From Neobacillus terrae (GTDB taxonomy: Bacteria; Bacillota; Bacilli; Bacillales; Cytobacillaceae), in the NCBI RefSeq assembly GCF_011393025.1, contig NZ_JAAOEO010000011.1:62001-126000 (forward strand): 64,000 nucleotides of DNA, read 5' to 3'. Position numbers and translations under genes: made by a program. Under the pieces are notes generated by a model. It ran no database searches and was not told the DNA's origin. It saw only the letters and a program-made list of their open reading frames with translations. Below are positions 53,788-62,117 of this stretch, piece by piece. Positions within the stretch are counted from its first letter, which is position 1, and each line of letters starts with the position of its first letter.

Positions 53788-53813
53788 TAAAGAGACCATT
53801 TATGGTCTCTTTT
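53788..53813. terminator. Terminator of yqiK, overlapping its stop codon
   Basis: AGAGACCA / TGGTCTCT perfect 8-bp stem; the minus-strand gene's last codons form one arm. Confidence 0.75.
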
Positions 53814-54528
53814 CATATTGTTTCCTTATTCTTAAAGCTTTTACAGGATCATCGGTTATTATAGCTGAACAGCCTGCTTTGAAGAGCCTTTGCATATCAG
53901 ATTCTTTATTTACTGTATAGGGCCTTACTGCAATTCCATGCTGTTGGGATAGACGGACGATTTCATCTGTCGCCGCTATGTGTTTTGGGTGAATTCCTCC
54001 TGCCCTTATTGACTGAGCATAAATCCAGGGCATATACAGCCCCTCCGAATAAAGCGGGGCCGTTTCAATTTCTGGTGCATGCCTATAACAATGGACGATG
54101 CTATAATGATTGAAAGAAGAAATGATGATTCGGCTGGATAAGCCATATTCACGAATCAGACCAATCACTTTTTCTTCCATTCCATCGTAAGGCAAAATAC
54201 TATTTTTTAATTCGATATTACAAATTAGTTTATTTGTTCTCATCCACTCCAGAACTTCAATAAGCGAAGGAATCGGCTCTTTCTTTAGACCAGTTTTATT
54301 CGCATTCAAAGTACGAAGCTCTTTATATGTAAAATCTTTTACAAAACCGCTGCCGCTTGTAGTTCTGTCTACCTTTTCATCATGGATGACAACGACTTCA
54401 CCATCTTTTGTCAGCTGGACATCCAGCTCAATGCCTTCACAGCCCGTTTTACCTGCCTCTAGAAATGAAAGCATGGTATTCTCCGGATTAAGGGCAGAGT
54501 AGCCTCTGTGAGCGAAAATTTGAGTCAT
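53800..54528 (-). CDS. yqiK: Glycerophosphodiester phosphodiesterase
   Basis: 242 residues. GDPD TIM-barrel: FAHRGYSALNPENTMLSFLEAGKTGCEGIELDVQLTKDGEVVVIHDEKVDRTTSGSG carries the catalytic His pair and metal-binding Glu/Asp residues; ends with ITDDPVKALRIRK. No signal peptide, so cytoplasmic. Releases glycerol 3-phosphate from deacylated phospholipids. Equivalent of yqiK. Divergent from the YycC-like gene. Confidence 0.93.
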   Translation of the reverse strand: MTQIFAHRGYSALNPENTMLSFLEAGKTGCEGIELDVQLTKDGEVVVIHDEKVDRTTSGSGFVKDFTYKELRTLNANKTGLKKEPIPSLIEVLEWMRTNKLICNIELKNSILPYDGMEEKVIGLIREYGLSSRIIISSFNHYSIVHCYRHAPEIETAPLYSEGLYMPWIYAQSIRAGGIHPKHIAATDEIVRLSQQHGIAVRPYTVNKESDMQRLFKAGCSAIITDDPVKALRIRKQYEKRP

Positions 54529-54565
54529 ATGAACACTTCCTAACTTTTAAAATCGGAGGATTGAA

Positions 54566-54706
54566 ATGAGACCATTACCTATATCCGCTGAAACAGCGAT
54601 TAAACTTTCCGAACAGTTAAAGATCCCTATTGAACAGCTTATGCATATGCCACAACATATTCTTATGCAAAAGATGCTAGAACTGGATAAGAAGGAAAAA
54701 GAGTAA
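54566..54706 (+). CDS. YycC-like small protein
   Basis: 46 residues from an ATG at 54566 with GGAGGA 5 nt upstream. Sequence MRPLPISAETAIKLSEQL then IPIEQLMHMPQHILMQKM is the pattern of the YycC family of Bacillaceae, as I recall it: soluble, helical, conserved 'MHMPQHIL'. Function unknown. Followed by a strong terminator, so it is a complete single-gene unit. Confidence 0.85.
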   Translation: MRPLPISAETAIKLSEQLKIPIEQLMHMPQHILMQKMLELDKKEKE

Positions 54707-54722
54707 ATTTGAAACGCTCCTC

Positions 54723-54750
54723 ACGCAGTCACAAACGACTGCGTTTTTTA
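54723..54750 (+). terminator. Terminator of the YycC-like gene
   Basis: ACGCAGTC / GACTGCGT perfect stem then TTTTTT. Confidence 0.9.
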
Positions 54751-54860
54751 TGTTCTTATTATAAATTGCAGGGAAACAATCATTTTATTTTCATAAAAGT
54801 TTTAGACAAGGTTGTTATATCATATTTTAAAATAAATGGCTGGATTGGGAGGGAGTCAAA

Positions 54861-55448
54861 TTGGGACATTTCAAAGGACATAACCCTTACTCTAGTCAAA
54901 GTACTGAATCAAATGAAGAATCCGGGCAAATTTCTACCGCCCGTAGAATAAAAGCGAATATTGAAATTGCTCATTCCAAGCTCGAGTTTCAAATTAGCAA
55001 AAAAATAAAAATGAGCTCGAAGGTAAATGAAATAAGTAATCTTAAATGGAAGACAGGACTTTCCAATTACAATATAAACCTTCTAGCCAGCCGGCTATGG
55101 ATTACAGGTACCTTTACAGGTCAAATTACATATACAAAAACAGGTGATTCTCTTGTCCACCAGCAAAGCATCTCCCTTCCCTGGAAAAAAACCTTTGGAA
55201 TTACTTTTTTGTCCCCACCAGTAATGCCAATAAACGATGAAACAGTATATTATAATCTTCCGCAAGACAATCAAGTTCATTTTGAACAAACTATTTATCA
55301 TCACCATTCGCCAGAACTCATCATAGAAACCACAAAATTACTGACTTCGCAGGAAACAGCCATCATTCAGAAAGCGGCTTATCTTATTTTGGATATAAAT
55401 TGTGAAATGGAATATTCAATATTCCAGAATCAAATGGTTTCTTTGTAG
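54861..55448 (+). CDS. Probable spore-surface protein (SPOCS/CsxC-like relative)
   Basis: 195 residues from a TTG at 54861 with GGGAGG 7 nt upstream. Soluble, beta-rich after residue 60, with no membrane segment: LWITGTFTGQITYTKTGDSLVHQQSISLPWKKTFGITFLSPP. The first 45 residues are polar and low in complexity. Strand pattern and the position directly ahead of the SPOCS-like gene suggest a diverged paralogue of it. I do not recognise it on its own. Confidence 0.55.
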   Translation: MGHFKGHNPYSSQSTESNEESGQISTARRIKANIEIAHSKLEFQISKKIKMSSKVNEISNLKWKTGLSNYNINLLASRLWITGTFTGQITYTKTGDSLVHQQSISLPWKKTFGITFLSPPVMPINDETVYYNLPQDNQVHFEQTIYHHHSPELIIETTKLLTSQETAIIQKAAYLILDINCEMEYSIFQNQMVSL

Positions 55449-55570
55449 CTTTCAGGAAAAAAATCGGGTATTTTTCTTGAATTGGGGATTTTACCCGGTG
55501 AATGTGTCCATACCAGAACCTTTTGCCGGCATATGCTGAAATGGAAAAACAAGCGAAAGGGGAAAATGAA

Positions 55571-56425
55571 ATGTCATTTTTTGGACATAACGATAAGAAG
55601 GTTGTAAAATCCTCTGTTCAACAGGAGGCAGCGAATGTAAATGTTACACCAGAAGTAGTCAATGCTTTTCCATTTATAAAAGTTCCAGTCGTACTTGGGG
55701 AAGTTACTGTACAAATTGATTTAGATTCTACTATTACTTTTCCAGAGCCTGTTCTAGAAATCAAAGTGATCAAGAAAAGCCTGAAATTGGTTCAATGCAG
55801 ATTGTTACTTCCTACAAATAAATTATTTCTAAAAGGCTTTGTCCGCAAAAATATTCAATACGCTACTCCAAACAAGGGCGGAAAAGATCATGTATCCTCT
55901 ACCATTAAATCTTTAACAGTGGATGTTCCATTCCATGTTGTTACACAAATTGACTTTATTAGCCAGCCAGCATTCAAAATGGGACCTAAAACATCAGAAT
56001 TTAAATATTTTAAATCCAGCCCGCTTCCTACTGGATTCTCTTCTAAAGAACACCTGCTTTCAGGAGACTTTACAGAATTCAATCAAATCAGCGGCGAAGT
56101 CTTTAACGAGCTTCCTTTCTGTGAACTGCTTTCCAGCAAGTTTATTGAAATGGATGAAGCTCTAAACAGAGAAATGGGCCATGTATGGAGCCATGATGGC
56201 GAAATCTGTGCTCCGTTTGAAGAAGGAACCTTCACGGAAATTGAAGAAAAAATGGTAATTGAATTAACCTTAAAAGTTCTTCAAAACCAGCAGGTTCACA
56301 TCCAAGAACCCCCTAGGCATGAATCTTCATGCAATTATGAGGAAATTAATCCAGGTTCCGACAGTGGCAATCAAGGACACCAAGGACCTCAAAATAATGG
56401 CAGAGGCGGCGGCTGGAGATATTAA
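55571..56425 (+). CDS. SPOCS-domain (DUF3794/CsxC-like) spore-surface protein
   Basis: 284 residues from the ATG at 55571 (AAAGGGGA upstream; the longer frame from 55502 lacks a site). Core resembles SPOCS domains of spore coat/exosporium proteins: VVLGEVTVQIDLDSTITFPEPVLEIKVIKKSLKLVQCRLL, then KLFLKGFVRKNIQYAT, SLTVDVPFHVVTQIDF. The C-terminal 30 residues are Gly/Asn/Gln-rich (NQGHQGPQNNGRGGGWRY), common in spore-surface proteins. A location in the spore outer layers is inferred from family and from the neighbouring spo0A. Followed by a terminator. Confidence 0.72.
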   Translation: MSFFGHNDKKVVKSSVQQEAANVNVTPEVVNAFPFIKVPVVLGEVTVQIDLDSTITFPEPVLEIKVIKKSLKLVQCRLLLPTNKLFLKGFVRKNIQYATPNKGGKDHVSSTIKSLTVDVPFHVVTQIDFISQPAFKMGPKTSEFKYFKSSPLPTGFSSKEHLLSGDFTEFNQISGEVFNELPFCELLSSKFIEMDEALNREMGHVWSHDGEICAPFEEGTFTEIEEKMVIELTLKVLQNQQVHIQEPPRHESSCNYEEINPGSDSGNQGHQGPQNNGRGGGWRY

Positions 56426-56440
56426 TGTTAATAAACCCAA

Positions 56441-56478
56441 AGAGCATATTTCAGGACGAAATATGCTCTTTCTTTTTT
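56441..56478 (+). terminator. Terminator of the SPOCS-like gene
   Basis: Perfect 12-bp stem AGAGCATATTTC / GAAATATGCTCT followed by a T-rich tail. Confidence 0.9.
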
Positions 56479-56655
56479 AGAAAACTAGGCGATATCCGAG
56501 CCTTTAGCGAGACAGAGCAGTGTTGCGCATATCACGCTCAAAACGGCTCATCCTCGAAAAAGCTATGCTTTTTCTACTTATGTTGCAAAACTGACGTAAA
56601 TTTCCAGTCCTGTACCTTTTCGTTTAACTATGACATCCCCGTCCGTCGTACGTTT

Positions 56656-56677
56656 AGAATTTACATATATAAATTCT
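56656..56677. repeat. Perfect AT-rich dyad downstream of spo0A
   Basis: AGAATTTA-CATATA-TAAATTCT, 8-bp perfect arms, about 75 bp after the spo0A stop. It lacks a T-run, so it is not a classical terminator. The rest of 56479-56752 shows no gene or clear signal. Confidence 0.45.
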
Positions 56678-56752
56678 GATTAGTTACAAGGAGAAAGCCT
56701 TCTGAACTATATAGGATTTACATATAAGTACGCTTAAATTATCCTAACTCTT

Positions 56753-57544
56753 TCAAGAAGCCTTATGTTCCAGGCGCAGCTTATCGGCAACCATAGCAAT
56801 AAACTCCGAGTTGGTAGGCTTTGCTTTTGTCATGCTGACGGTATATCCAAAAAGCGAAGAGATAGAGTCAATATTACCGCGGCTCCAGGCCACTTCTATT
56901 GCATGGCGGATGGCCCTTTCAACCCGGCTTGCTGTAGTATTATACTTTTTAGCAATATCAGGATACAAGACCTTTGTTATTGAACCCAAAAGCTCGATGT
57001 CGTTATAAACCATAGAAATGGCTTCACGCAAATATAAGTATCCCTTAATATGCGCAGGTACTCCAATTTCATGGATAATGCTTGTAATACTTGCATCAAG
57101 ATTTTTTGGCTTTTGTTCCGATTGAGGACGATAGTTTGTACCAGGAGATTTTCTAGAAATGGAGCTGTTTTTTCCGCTAACCTGACGAATTTGACTGCCG
57201 AGGTTTTCCATATCAAATGGTTTAAGGACAAAATAAGAAGCGCCAAGCTCAACCGCTTTTTTAGTAACATCCTCCTGGCCGAAGGCAGTCAGCATAATCA
57301 CATTTGGAAGTGAGCTTCTTCTTTCTTCCCGAAGTCTTTCCAGAACAGCAAGGCCGTCAAGATGCGGCATAATTATGTCTAAGATAAGTACGTCCGGTTC
57401 TGCACTTTCCAGCATTTCAAGACAATCCTGACCATTATGAGCAATACCTGCAACTTCCATATCTTCCTGGGACGAAATGTAGTCCTCTAATAATCCAACA
57501 AGCTCGCGGTTATCATCCACGATACAAACTTTAATTTTCTTCAA
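56753..57544 (-). CDS. spo0A: Sporulation master regulator Spo0A
   Basis: 263 residues from a TTG at 57544 with AGGAGG 8 nt upstream. Receiver domain with acidic pocket VDDN (residues 9-12), phospho-acceptor Asp56 in LILDIIMP and the conserved Lys in FVLKPF; Ser/Pro-rich linker (residues 125-145); C-terminal DNA-binding domain with [24 protein letters not shown] and [23 protein letters not shown] (recognition helix). Response regulator that starts sporulation when phosphorylated by the phosphorelay. Confidence 0.98.
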   Translation of the reverse strand: MKKIKVCIVDDNRELVGLLEDYISSQEDMEVAGIAHNGQDCLEMLESAEPDVLILDIIMPHLDGLAVLERLREERRSSLPNVIMLTAFGQEDVTKKAVELGASYFVLKPFDMENLGSQIRQVSGKNSSISRKSPGTNYRPQSEQKPKNLDASITSIIHEIGVPAHIKGYLYLREAISMVYNDIELLGSITKVLYPDIAKKYNTTASRVERAIRHAIEVAWSRGNIDSISSLFGYTVSMTKAKPTNSEFIAMVADKLRLEHKAS

Positions 57545-57614
57545 TGCTTTTCCTCCTCAAGGTCCAATAATGATCTCTAATCTGTCATTTCTTTATCTTT
57601 ATTCTAAATGAGAA

Positions 57615-57641
57615 ATTCGACAATGCAACATAAAATCCTTT
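57615..57641 (-). promoter_or_regulatory. Sigma-H promoter of spo0A
   Basis: Minus strand: -35 AAAGGATTT (57633-57641), 11-bp spacer, -10 GTCGAAT (57615-57621), matching RNAGGAWWW-N11-RNNGAAT. It corresponds to the inducible Ps promoter of spo0A. Upstream to 57956 the region is AT-rich with 0A boxes and no gene. Confidence 0.85.
57616..57623 (-). promoter_or_regulatory. 0A box overlapping the spo0A -10 region
   Basis: TTGTCGAA (minus strand) matches the Spo0A recognition sequence TTTGTCRAA at 8 bases and coincides with the sigma-H -10, so Spo0A could repress or tune its own promoter. Confidence 0.65.
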
Positions 57642-57743
57642 CAAATTTTTAAAATTTGTTAAAAAGTAATAAAAATCCAATGAAATCTTGATTTTTCTTC
57701 TGTATTCGACTTAATTCGCCGTTTTCTAAATTTTTGAATGATA

Positions 57744-57752
57744 ATTGTCGAA
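57744..57752 (+). promoter_or_regulatory. Upstream 0A box of spo0A
   Basis: ATTGTCGAA, one mismatch to TTTGTCRAA, about 110 bp upstream of the sigma-H -35, oriented opposite to the gene. Confidence 0.6.
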
Positions 57753-57956
57753 AAAACTTTTTTATTAACCAGTTAATGCTTCATCAGGCTTTCTGTTATT
57801 TCATTCATTTGTGCTAATTTTTTTTCTTCGGTGTCTGTTAAAGCTCATTGTTGATTTTTCTTTTACTGCTTCAAAACATAATTTGTCCTATAGACTAAGC
57901 TTATCCTCTTAACGGGCGCTTGTTCCTATTTAGAAAAGGCTTTGTTAATCTTGTCT

Positions 57957-58134
57957 GTTGATTACCGCTCCCTTGGACGCTTTTCCCGCAGGACATTGAA
58001 TGGCACACTTGAAATCGCCCACGACGAAGGAAATGCGATAGCACAAGGAAATCATCCAGGAATTTACATCGCACGAAATTTTGCGTAAGCATAATTGAGG
58101 ATTTCCGAGGAGTCTCGCGCCTGCTTCAATCAAA
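57957..58134. repeat. Variant Bacillaceae palindromic repeat with replaced centre
   Basis: Starts GTTGATTACCGCTCCC, GGACGCTTTTCCCGCAGGAC and ends CGAGGAGTCTCGCGCCTGC then TTCAATCAAA: the ends are those of the same repeat superfamily as at 29027, with inverted TTGATT / AATCAA. The usual GC-rich palindromic centre is replaced by about 110 bp of unrelated, moderate-GC sequence. Lies in the 747-bp gap between spo0A and spoIVB; 58135-58250 shows nothing else. Confidence 0.6.
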
Positions 58135-58249
58135 TTTCACCTTTTTATCCTTTATTTACCTTTGAAATTAAAGATAATTGGCATTTTTTATTTAATCGTT
58201 TCTTTCTTAATAAACTTACCTTTAACTATTTTCAGTAAAGAAAGGAACC

Positions 58250-58277
58250 CAAAAAAATAGGCGTTAAAAACGCCTAT
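58250..58277 (-). terminator. Terminator of spoIVB
   Basis: ATAGGCGTT / AACGCCTAT perfect stem followed on the minus strand by seven T. Confidence 0.88.
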
Positions 58278-58291
58278 AAATAACCTAATAT

Positions 58292-59575
58292 TTAGCTTGC
58301 TTTATTTTTTTCATAAATATCGATGCCTGCTTCGTTTAGCATCCATTCGATATGAACTGCATAACCCGAAGTAGGATCATTTACAAATACATGTGTTACT
58401 GCACCAATAAGTCTCCCATTTTGAATAATCGGGCTTCCGCTCATCCCCTGCACGATACCGCCTGTCTTTTTTAACAGCTTTGGATCCGTTACCTTGATAA
58501 CCATCCCCTTTGTTGCAGGGAACTTTTGAGGAATCGTGCTGACAATTTCAATATCGAATAGTTCGACTTGGTCATTGTCAACTACTGTTAAAATTTGAGC
58601 TGGTCCTTCTTTTACTTGGTGGGAAAGAGAAATTGGAAGCGGTTTGTCCATAATCCCATTTTTCATGGTTTGATTTAATTTGCCAAAGATTCCAAATGGG
58701 CTGTTGCGCTGGATATTGCCGATGATTTGATGGTCATCTGAAAAGTGTGCGAGTTTTTCACCTGGATTTCCGTTACTTCCTTTTTCAATCGATGTTACAG
58801 TTGATCTAACGATTTGACCGTCTTCTACAACAATTGGTTTCTTTGTATCCATATCAGAAATAACGTGGCCTAAAGCACCATATTTTTTAGATTGTGGATG
58901 ATAAAAAGTCATGGTGCCTATGCCAGCAGCAGAATCTCTTATATAAAGACCCAGCTTATATATATCGTCTCCTTTTTCTTTTAAAGGAGTAAGTTTCGTT
59001 GCAAATTTTCCACTTTCTCGGCTAATCATAACATTTAGTGCTTTGCCGCTTTTGCCTGCACTTTGCACAAAAGGTGCTACATCTTCCATTTTTTCAATTT
59101 TTGTGCCGTTAATTTCTGTTATGATATCCCCAACTTTTATACCGGCTATTTCACCGGGTGACTTTTTACCATCATTCGTCATAACTTGATGGTGGCCAAC
59201 GACTAGAACTCCAACAGTATTTAGTTTGACGCCAATTGACTCGCCGCCAGGTATTACTTTAAAATCCTTTAAAACGTTAACATCTACTTTTTTAACTGGA
59301 AAACCGGCAATATCCATTACCAGCTCATGTTCGCCTGTACGTTTTGCATCTAATGTAACTGAATTGTCTCCCTGGGAAAGCAAAATACCTGAAGTATTGT
59401 CTTTCAAAGAGGCTGTAACCGGAGCAGCCTTATGAAAGGAAATTTTTTGCCCTTCAAAAATAGTTATTTTTTGGGGTGTATTAAAATAGTCATGAAATGG
59501 CTGAAAATGAACAAATGCCAATAATGAAACAAGGAGAATTCCACCAATGATTTTTCTTAGTAAATCTAATTTCAA
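58292..59575 (-). CDS. spoIVB: SpoIVB serine peptidase (sigma-K checkpoint)
   Basis: 427 residues from a TTG at 59575, 8 nt after GGAGAG and matching the usual length; a GTG three codons earlier is too close to that site. N-terminal membrane/signal segment (residues 6-25), a PDZ domain around residues 110-195 ([38 protein letters not shown]), and the S55 protease domain with [13 protein letters not shown] (catalytic His) and [22 protein letters not shown] (catalytic Ser). Secreted from the forespore, it cleaves SpoIVFA and so triggers pro-sigma-K processing in the mother cell. Confidence 0.96.
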   Translation of the reverse strand: MKLDLLRKIIGGILLVSLLAFVHFQPFHDYFNTPQKITIFEGQKISFHKAAPVTASLKDNTSGILLSQGDNSVTLDAKRTGEHELVMDIAGFPVKKVDVNVLKDFKVIPGGESIGVKLNTVGVLVVGHHQVMTNDGKKSPGEIAGIKVGDIITEINGTKIEKMEDVAPFVQSAGKSGKALNVMISRESGKFATKLTPLKEKGDDIYKLGLYIRDSAAGIGTMTFYHPQSKKYGALGHVISDMDTKKPIVVEDGQIVRSTVTSIEKGSNGNPGEKLAHFSDDHQIIGNIQRNSPFGIFGKLNQTMKNGIMDKPLPISLSHQVKEGPAQILTVVDNDQVELFDIEIVSTIPQKFPATKGMVIKVTDPKLLKKTGGIVQGMSGSPIIQNGRLIGAVTHVFVNDPTSGYAVHIEWMLNEAGIDIYEKNKAS

Positions 59576-59667
59576 TCTTTTCACTCTCCTCGCTTCTATT
59601 CCGCAATACAAATGGCTACATCTTTAATTTTGCCTGCTTGGGAAGCATTTATAACATCTATGAACAT

Positions 59668-59696
59668 AAAAAAGCTACCCAGAATGGATAGCTTTT
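59668..59696 (-). terminator. Terminator of recN
   Basis: AAAGCTATCC / GGGTAGCTTT stem followed by T-run on the minus strand, starting at the recN stop. Confidence 0.85.
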
Positions 59697-61384
59697 CATG
59701 ATTTCTTAATTTCTTCAGCTATTTGCAATAATTCCTTTGCATGTTGCTTCGTCAAATCGGTTATTTCAACACCAGAAATCATCCTGCCAATTTCGCTAAT
59801 CTTTTCTTGCTGATTTAAGGCAGTTACAGATGTTTTGGTCCTTCCTGCCTTTGTGAGCTTGGAAATATATAAATGTGTATCTGCCATAGCAGCTACTTGA
59901 GGCAAGTGAGAAATGCATAATACCTGGGAATTTATTGCAACTTTAAAAATCTTTTCGGCAATGGCCTGTGCAACTCTTCCACTAACACCAGTATCTACCT
60001 CGTCAAAAATAATGGATGTAACACCCTGGTGCTTGGAAAAAATACTTTTTAAGGCTAGCATAATCCTTGAAAGTTCTCCTCCTGAAGCAATTTTAGAAAG
60101 AGGCTTTAAAGGTTCACCTGGATTGGTTGAAATATAAAACTCCACAATGTCAGAACCGTTTGGCAAAAATTTTCTGTCCTCCGATTCAAATCGGATTTCA
60201 AATACCGTTTTTGCCATATACAAATCCTTTAATTCCTTATGGATTAGCTTTGTTAGTTTTTCTGCCCATTTTTTGCGAATGCCCGATAAATTTCTGGCTT
60301 CGATTGAAAGATCTTTTCTTAAAGAAGCAAGTTCTTTTTCCAGCTGTCCAATATGGGTCTCCTTATTTTGAAGAGTTTCAAGTTCCTCTTCAATCTTCGC
60401 TGCATATTCAAGGATTTCGGGAATAGTTTTCCCATACTTTCGTTTAAGCTGGTTCATTTCGTTGAGCCTAGTTTCTATTTCATCAAGCCTTTGCGGATCG
60501 TACTCAAGTAAATCAAGCTCATTCCGCAGAGAATGGGCGGCATCCTCCAAAGCATAAAAACTGCTGGAAACAGATTCAGAAAGCTCTTTGTAGGCTGGAT
60601 CAATAGCAGCAGCATCTTCAAGATGGCCCATTACAAGGCTTATCCAATCAAGACCTTGCTGTTCACCTGTCAGTGCATTATATCCTGACTGGACAGATTC
60701 AAAGATCCGCTCAAAATTGCTCAATTTTCTTCTTTCTTCAAACAGTTCATCGTCTTCATTAAGCTTAAGCTGAGCATTTTGAATTTCTTCATGCTGAAAG
60801 CGGATTAAATCAAGGCGGTGGGCAGTTTGCTGCTCATTCTCACTTAATTGCTTTATTCTGCTCACCGTTTGTTCATATTTGCGGTATATGCTCTCATATT
60901 CAGAAAGGGCAGAAATAATCTCTGTACCGCCAAACTGGTCAAGCAGTAATAAATGCTTAGTCTCGTCCATTAATTCCTGATGTTCATGCTGTCCGTGGAT
61001 ATCAATTAACGAACTCCCAAATTCCCTTAATGTAGAAATGGTGACCAATTTACCGTTTATCCGGCAGACACTTTTACCGGAGCGAGAAATATCTCTGCGT
61101 AAAACAACCATACCATCTTCGATTTCAATACCAAATTCCAGAGCTTTTTCAAAGCAGGGATGGTTATCATTATCCAGCTGAAAAAGACCCTCTATTTCGG
61201 CCTTGTCCTCTCCGTGCCTCACAAACTCGGCTGATCCGCGGCTGCCAACAAGCTGATTAACAGCATCAATAATAATTGATTTTCCTGCACCTGTTTCTCC
61301 AGTTAGAACAGTAAGCCCTTTTTCGAACGATATTGTTAATGCTTCAATAATGGCAAAGTTTTTTATGGATAATTCACTTAACAA
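59696..61384 (-). CDS. recN: DNA repair protein RecN
   Basis: 562 residues from a TTG at 61384, 6 nt after GGGGGA; the in-frame TTG at 61399 lies before that site. SMC-like ATPase: Walker A LTGETGAGKSIIIDAVNQLVG near residue 30, long antiparallel coiled coil (residues 150-360), signature KPLSKIASGGELSRIMLALK, Walker B SIIFDEVDTGVSGRVAQ. Acts early in double-strand break repair. Starts 15 nt after the argR stop, so the two genes are cotranscribed. Confidence 0.96.
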   Translation of the reverse strand: MLSELSIKNFAIIEALTISFEKGLTVLTGETGAGKSIIIDAVNQLVGSRGSAEFVRHGEDKAEIEGLFQLDNDNHPCFEKALEFGIEIEDGMVVLRRDISRSGKSVCRINGKLVTISTLREFGSSLIDIHGQHEHQELMDETKHLLLLDQFGGTEIISALSEYESIYRKYEQTVSRIKQLSENEQQTAHRLDLIRFQHEEIQNAQLKLNEDDELFEERRKLSNFERIFESVQSGYNALTGEQQGLDWISLVMGHLEDAAAIDPAYKELSESVSSSFYALEDAAHSLRNELDLLEYDPQRLDEIETRLNEMNQLKRKYGKTIPEILEYAAKIEEELETLQNKETHIGQLEKELASLRKDLSIEARNLSGIRKKWAEKLTKLIHKELKDLYMAKTVFEIRFESEDRKFLPNGSDIVEFYISTNPGEPLKPLSKIASGGELSRIMLALKSIFSKHQGVTSIIFDEVDTGVSGRVAQAIAEKIFKVAINSQVLCISHLPQVAAMADTHLYISKLTKAGRTKTSVTALNQQEKISEIGRMISGVEITDLTKQHAKELLQIAEEIKKS

Positions 61385-61399
61385 AAGGCATTCCCCCAA

Positions 61400-61849
61400 T
61401 TAAAGCATTTCAAGGAAACGGTTTGTAATTACTTCCGTATCTTCTGTTGAACGGCAAATAATCAACAGTGTATCATCTCCGCAAATGGTTCCAAGTATTT
61501 CATCCCACACCAAATTATCAATTAAAGCGCCAATGGCCATTGCATTTCCTGGTAATGTTTTCATCACCAGCAAATGCCCCGCAGAGTCAATTCTTACAAA
61601 GGCGTCCATTAAAGATCTTTTTAGCTTCTGAAGCGGGTTAAATCTCTGATCGGCAGGCAGACTGTACTTGTATCTTCCGTCTGTTAGAGGAACCTTTACT
61701 AAGTGGAGCTCTTTAATATCACGTGAAACCGTTGCCTGAGTTACATTAAATCCAGCACTCTTAAGTTCATCCACTAATTCGTCTTGAGTTTCTATATCGT
61801 TGCTGGCGATAATTTCTCTTATTTTAATATGGCGCTGACCTTTATTCAT
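61400..61849 (-). CDS. argR: Arginine repressor
   Basis: 149 residues from the ATG at 61849, the exact length of B. subtilis AhrC; a longer frame to 61876 adds residues without homologues. N-terminal winged helix ([48 protein letters not shown]) and C-terminal hexamerisation/arginine-binding domain with [13 protein letters not shown] and [14 protein letters not shown]. Represses arginine synthesis and activates catabolism when bound to arginine; a candidate operator is upstream of artP in this window. Confidence 0.96.
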   Translation of the reverse strand: MNKGQRHIKIREIIASNDIETQDELVDELKSAGFNVTQATVSRDIKELHLVKVPLTDGRYKYSLPADQRFNPLQKLKRSLMDAFVRIDSAGHLLVMKTLPGNAMAIGALIDNLVWDEILGTICGDDTLLIICRSTEDTEVITNRFLEML

Positions 61850-61938
61850 CCATTTATCACCCCGATAAACTTTCAAAACATCTATGTTATTTGTAATCGT
61901 TTGTAAAATTTTATGTTCCTAAACATATGTTAGCCGAT

Positions 61939-61947
61939 TTTGTCGAA
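61939..61947 (+). promoter_or_regulatory. Perfect 0A box upstream of argR-recN
   Basis: TTTGTCGAA matches the Spo0A box exactly, about 90 bp upstream of argR. A single 9-mer can occur by chance. Confidence 0.4.
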
Positions 61948-62088
61948 TATGTACATTTATTATTTTGGCCCTCTTAACTTTTACTGTTGTTTTTAAAAAT
62001 CTCACCACTTCACGGAGTACCAGGTTATAACTTAGCTTATCCAAAATAGAACAGTCGCGACATTCCCAAAAAGGTACTTTTCAGGCAG

Positions 62089-62116
62089 AAAAAAGACCGG
62101 CCAATATGGCCAGCCT
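62089..62116 (-). terminator. Terminator of the dxs-tlyA unit
   Basis: GGCTGGCC / GGCCGGTC stem with ATATT loop, T-run on the minus strand, just past the tlyA stop. Confidence 0.85.
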
Positions 62117-62117
62117 T

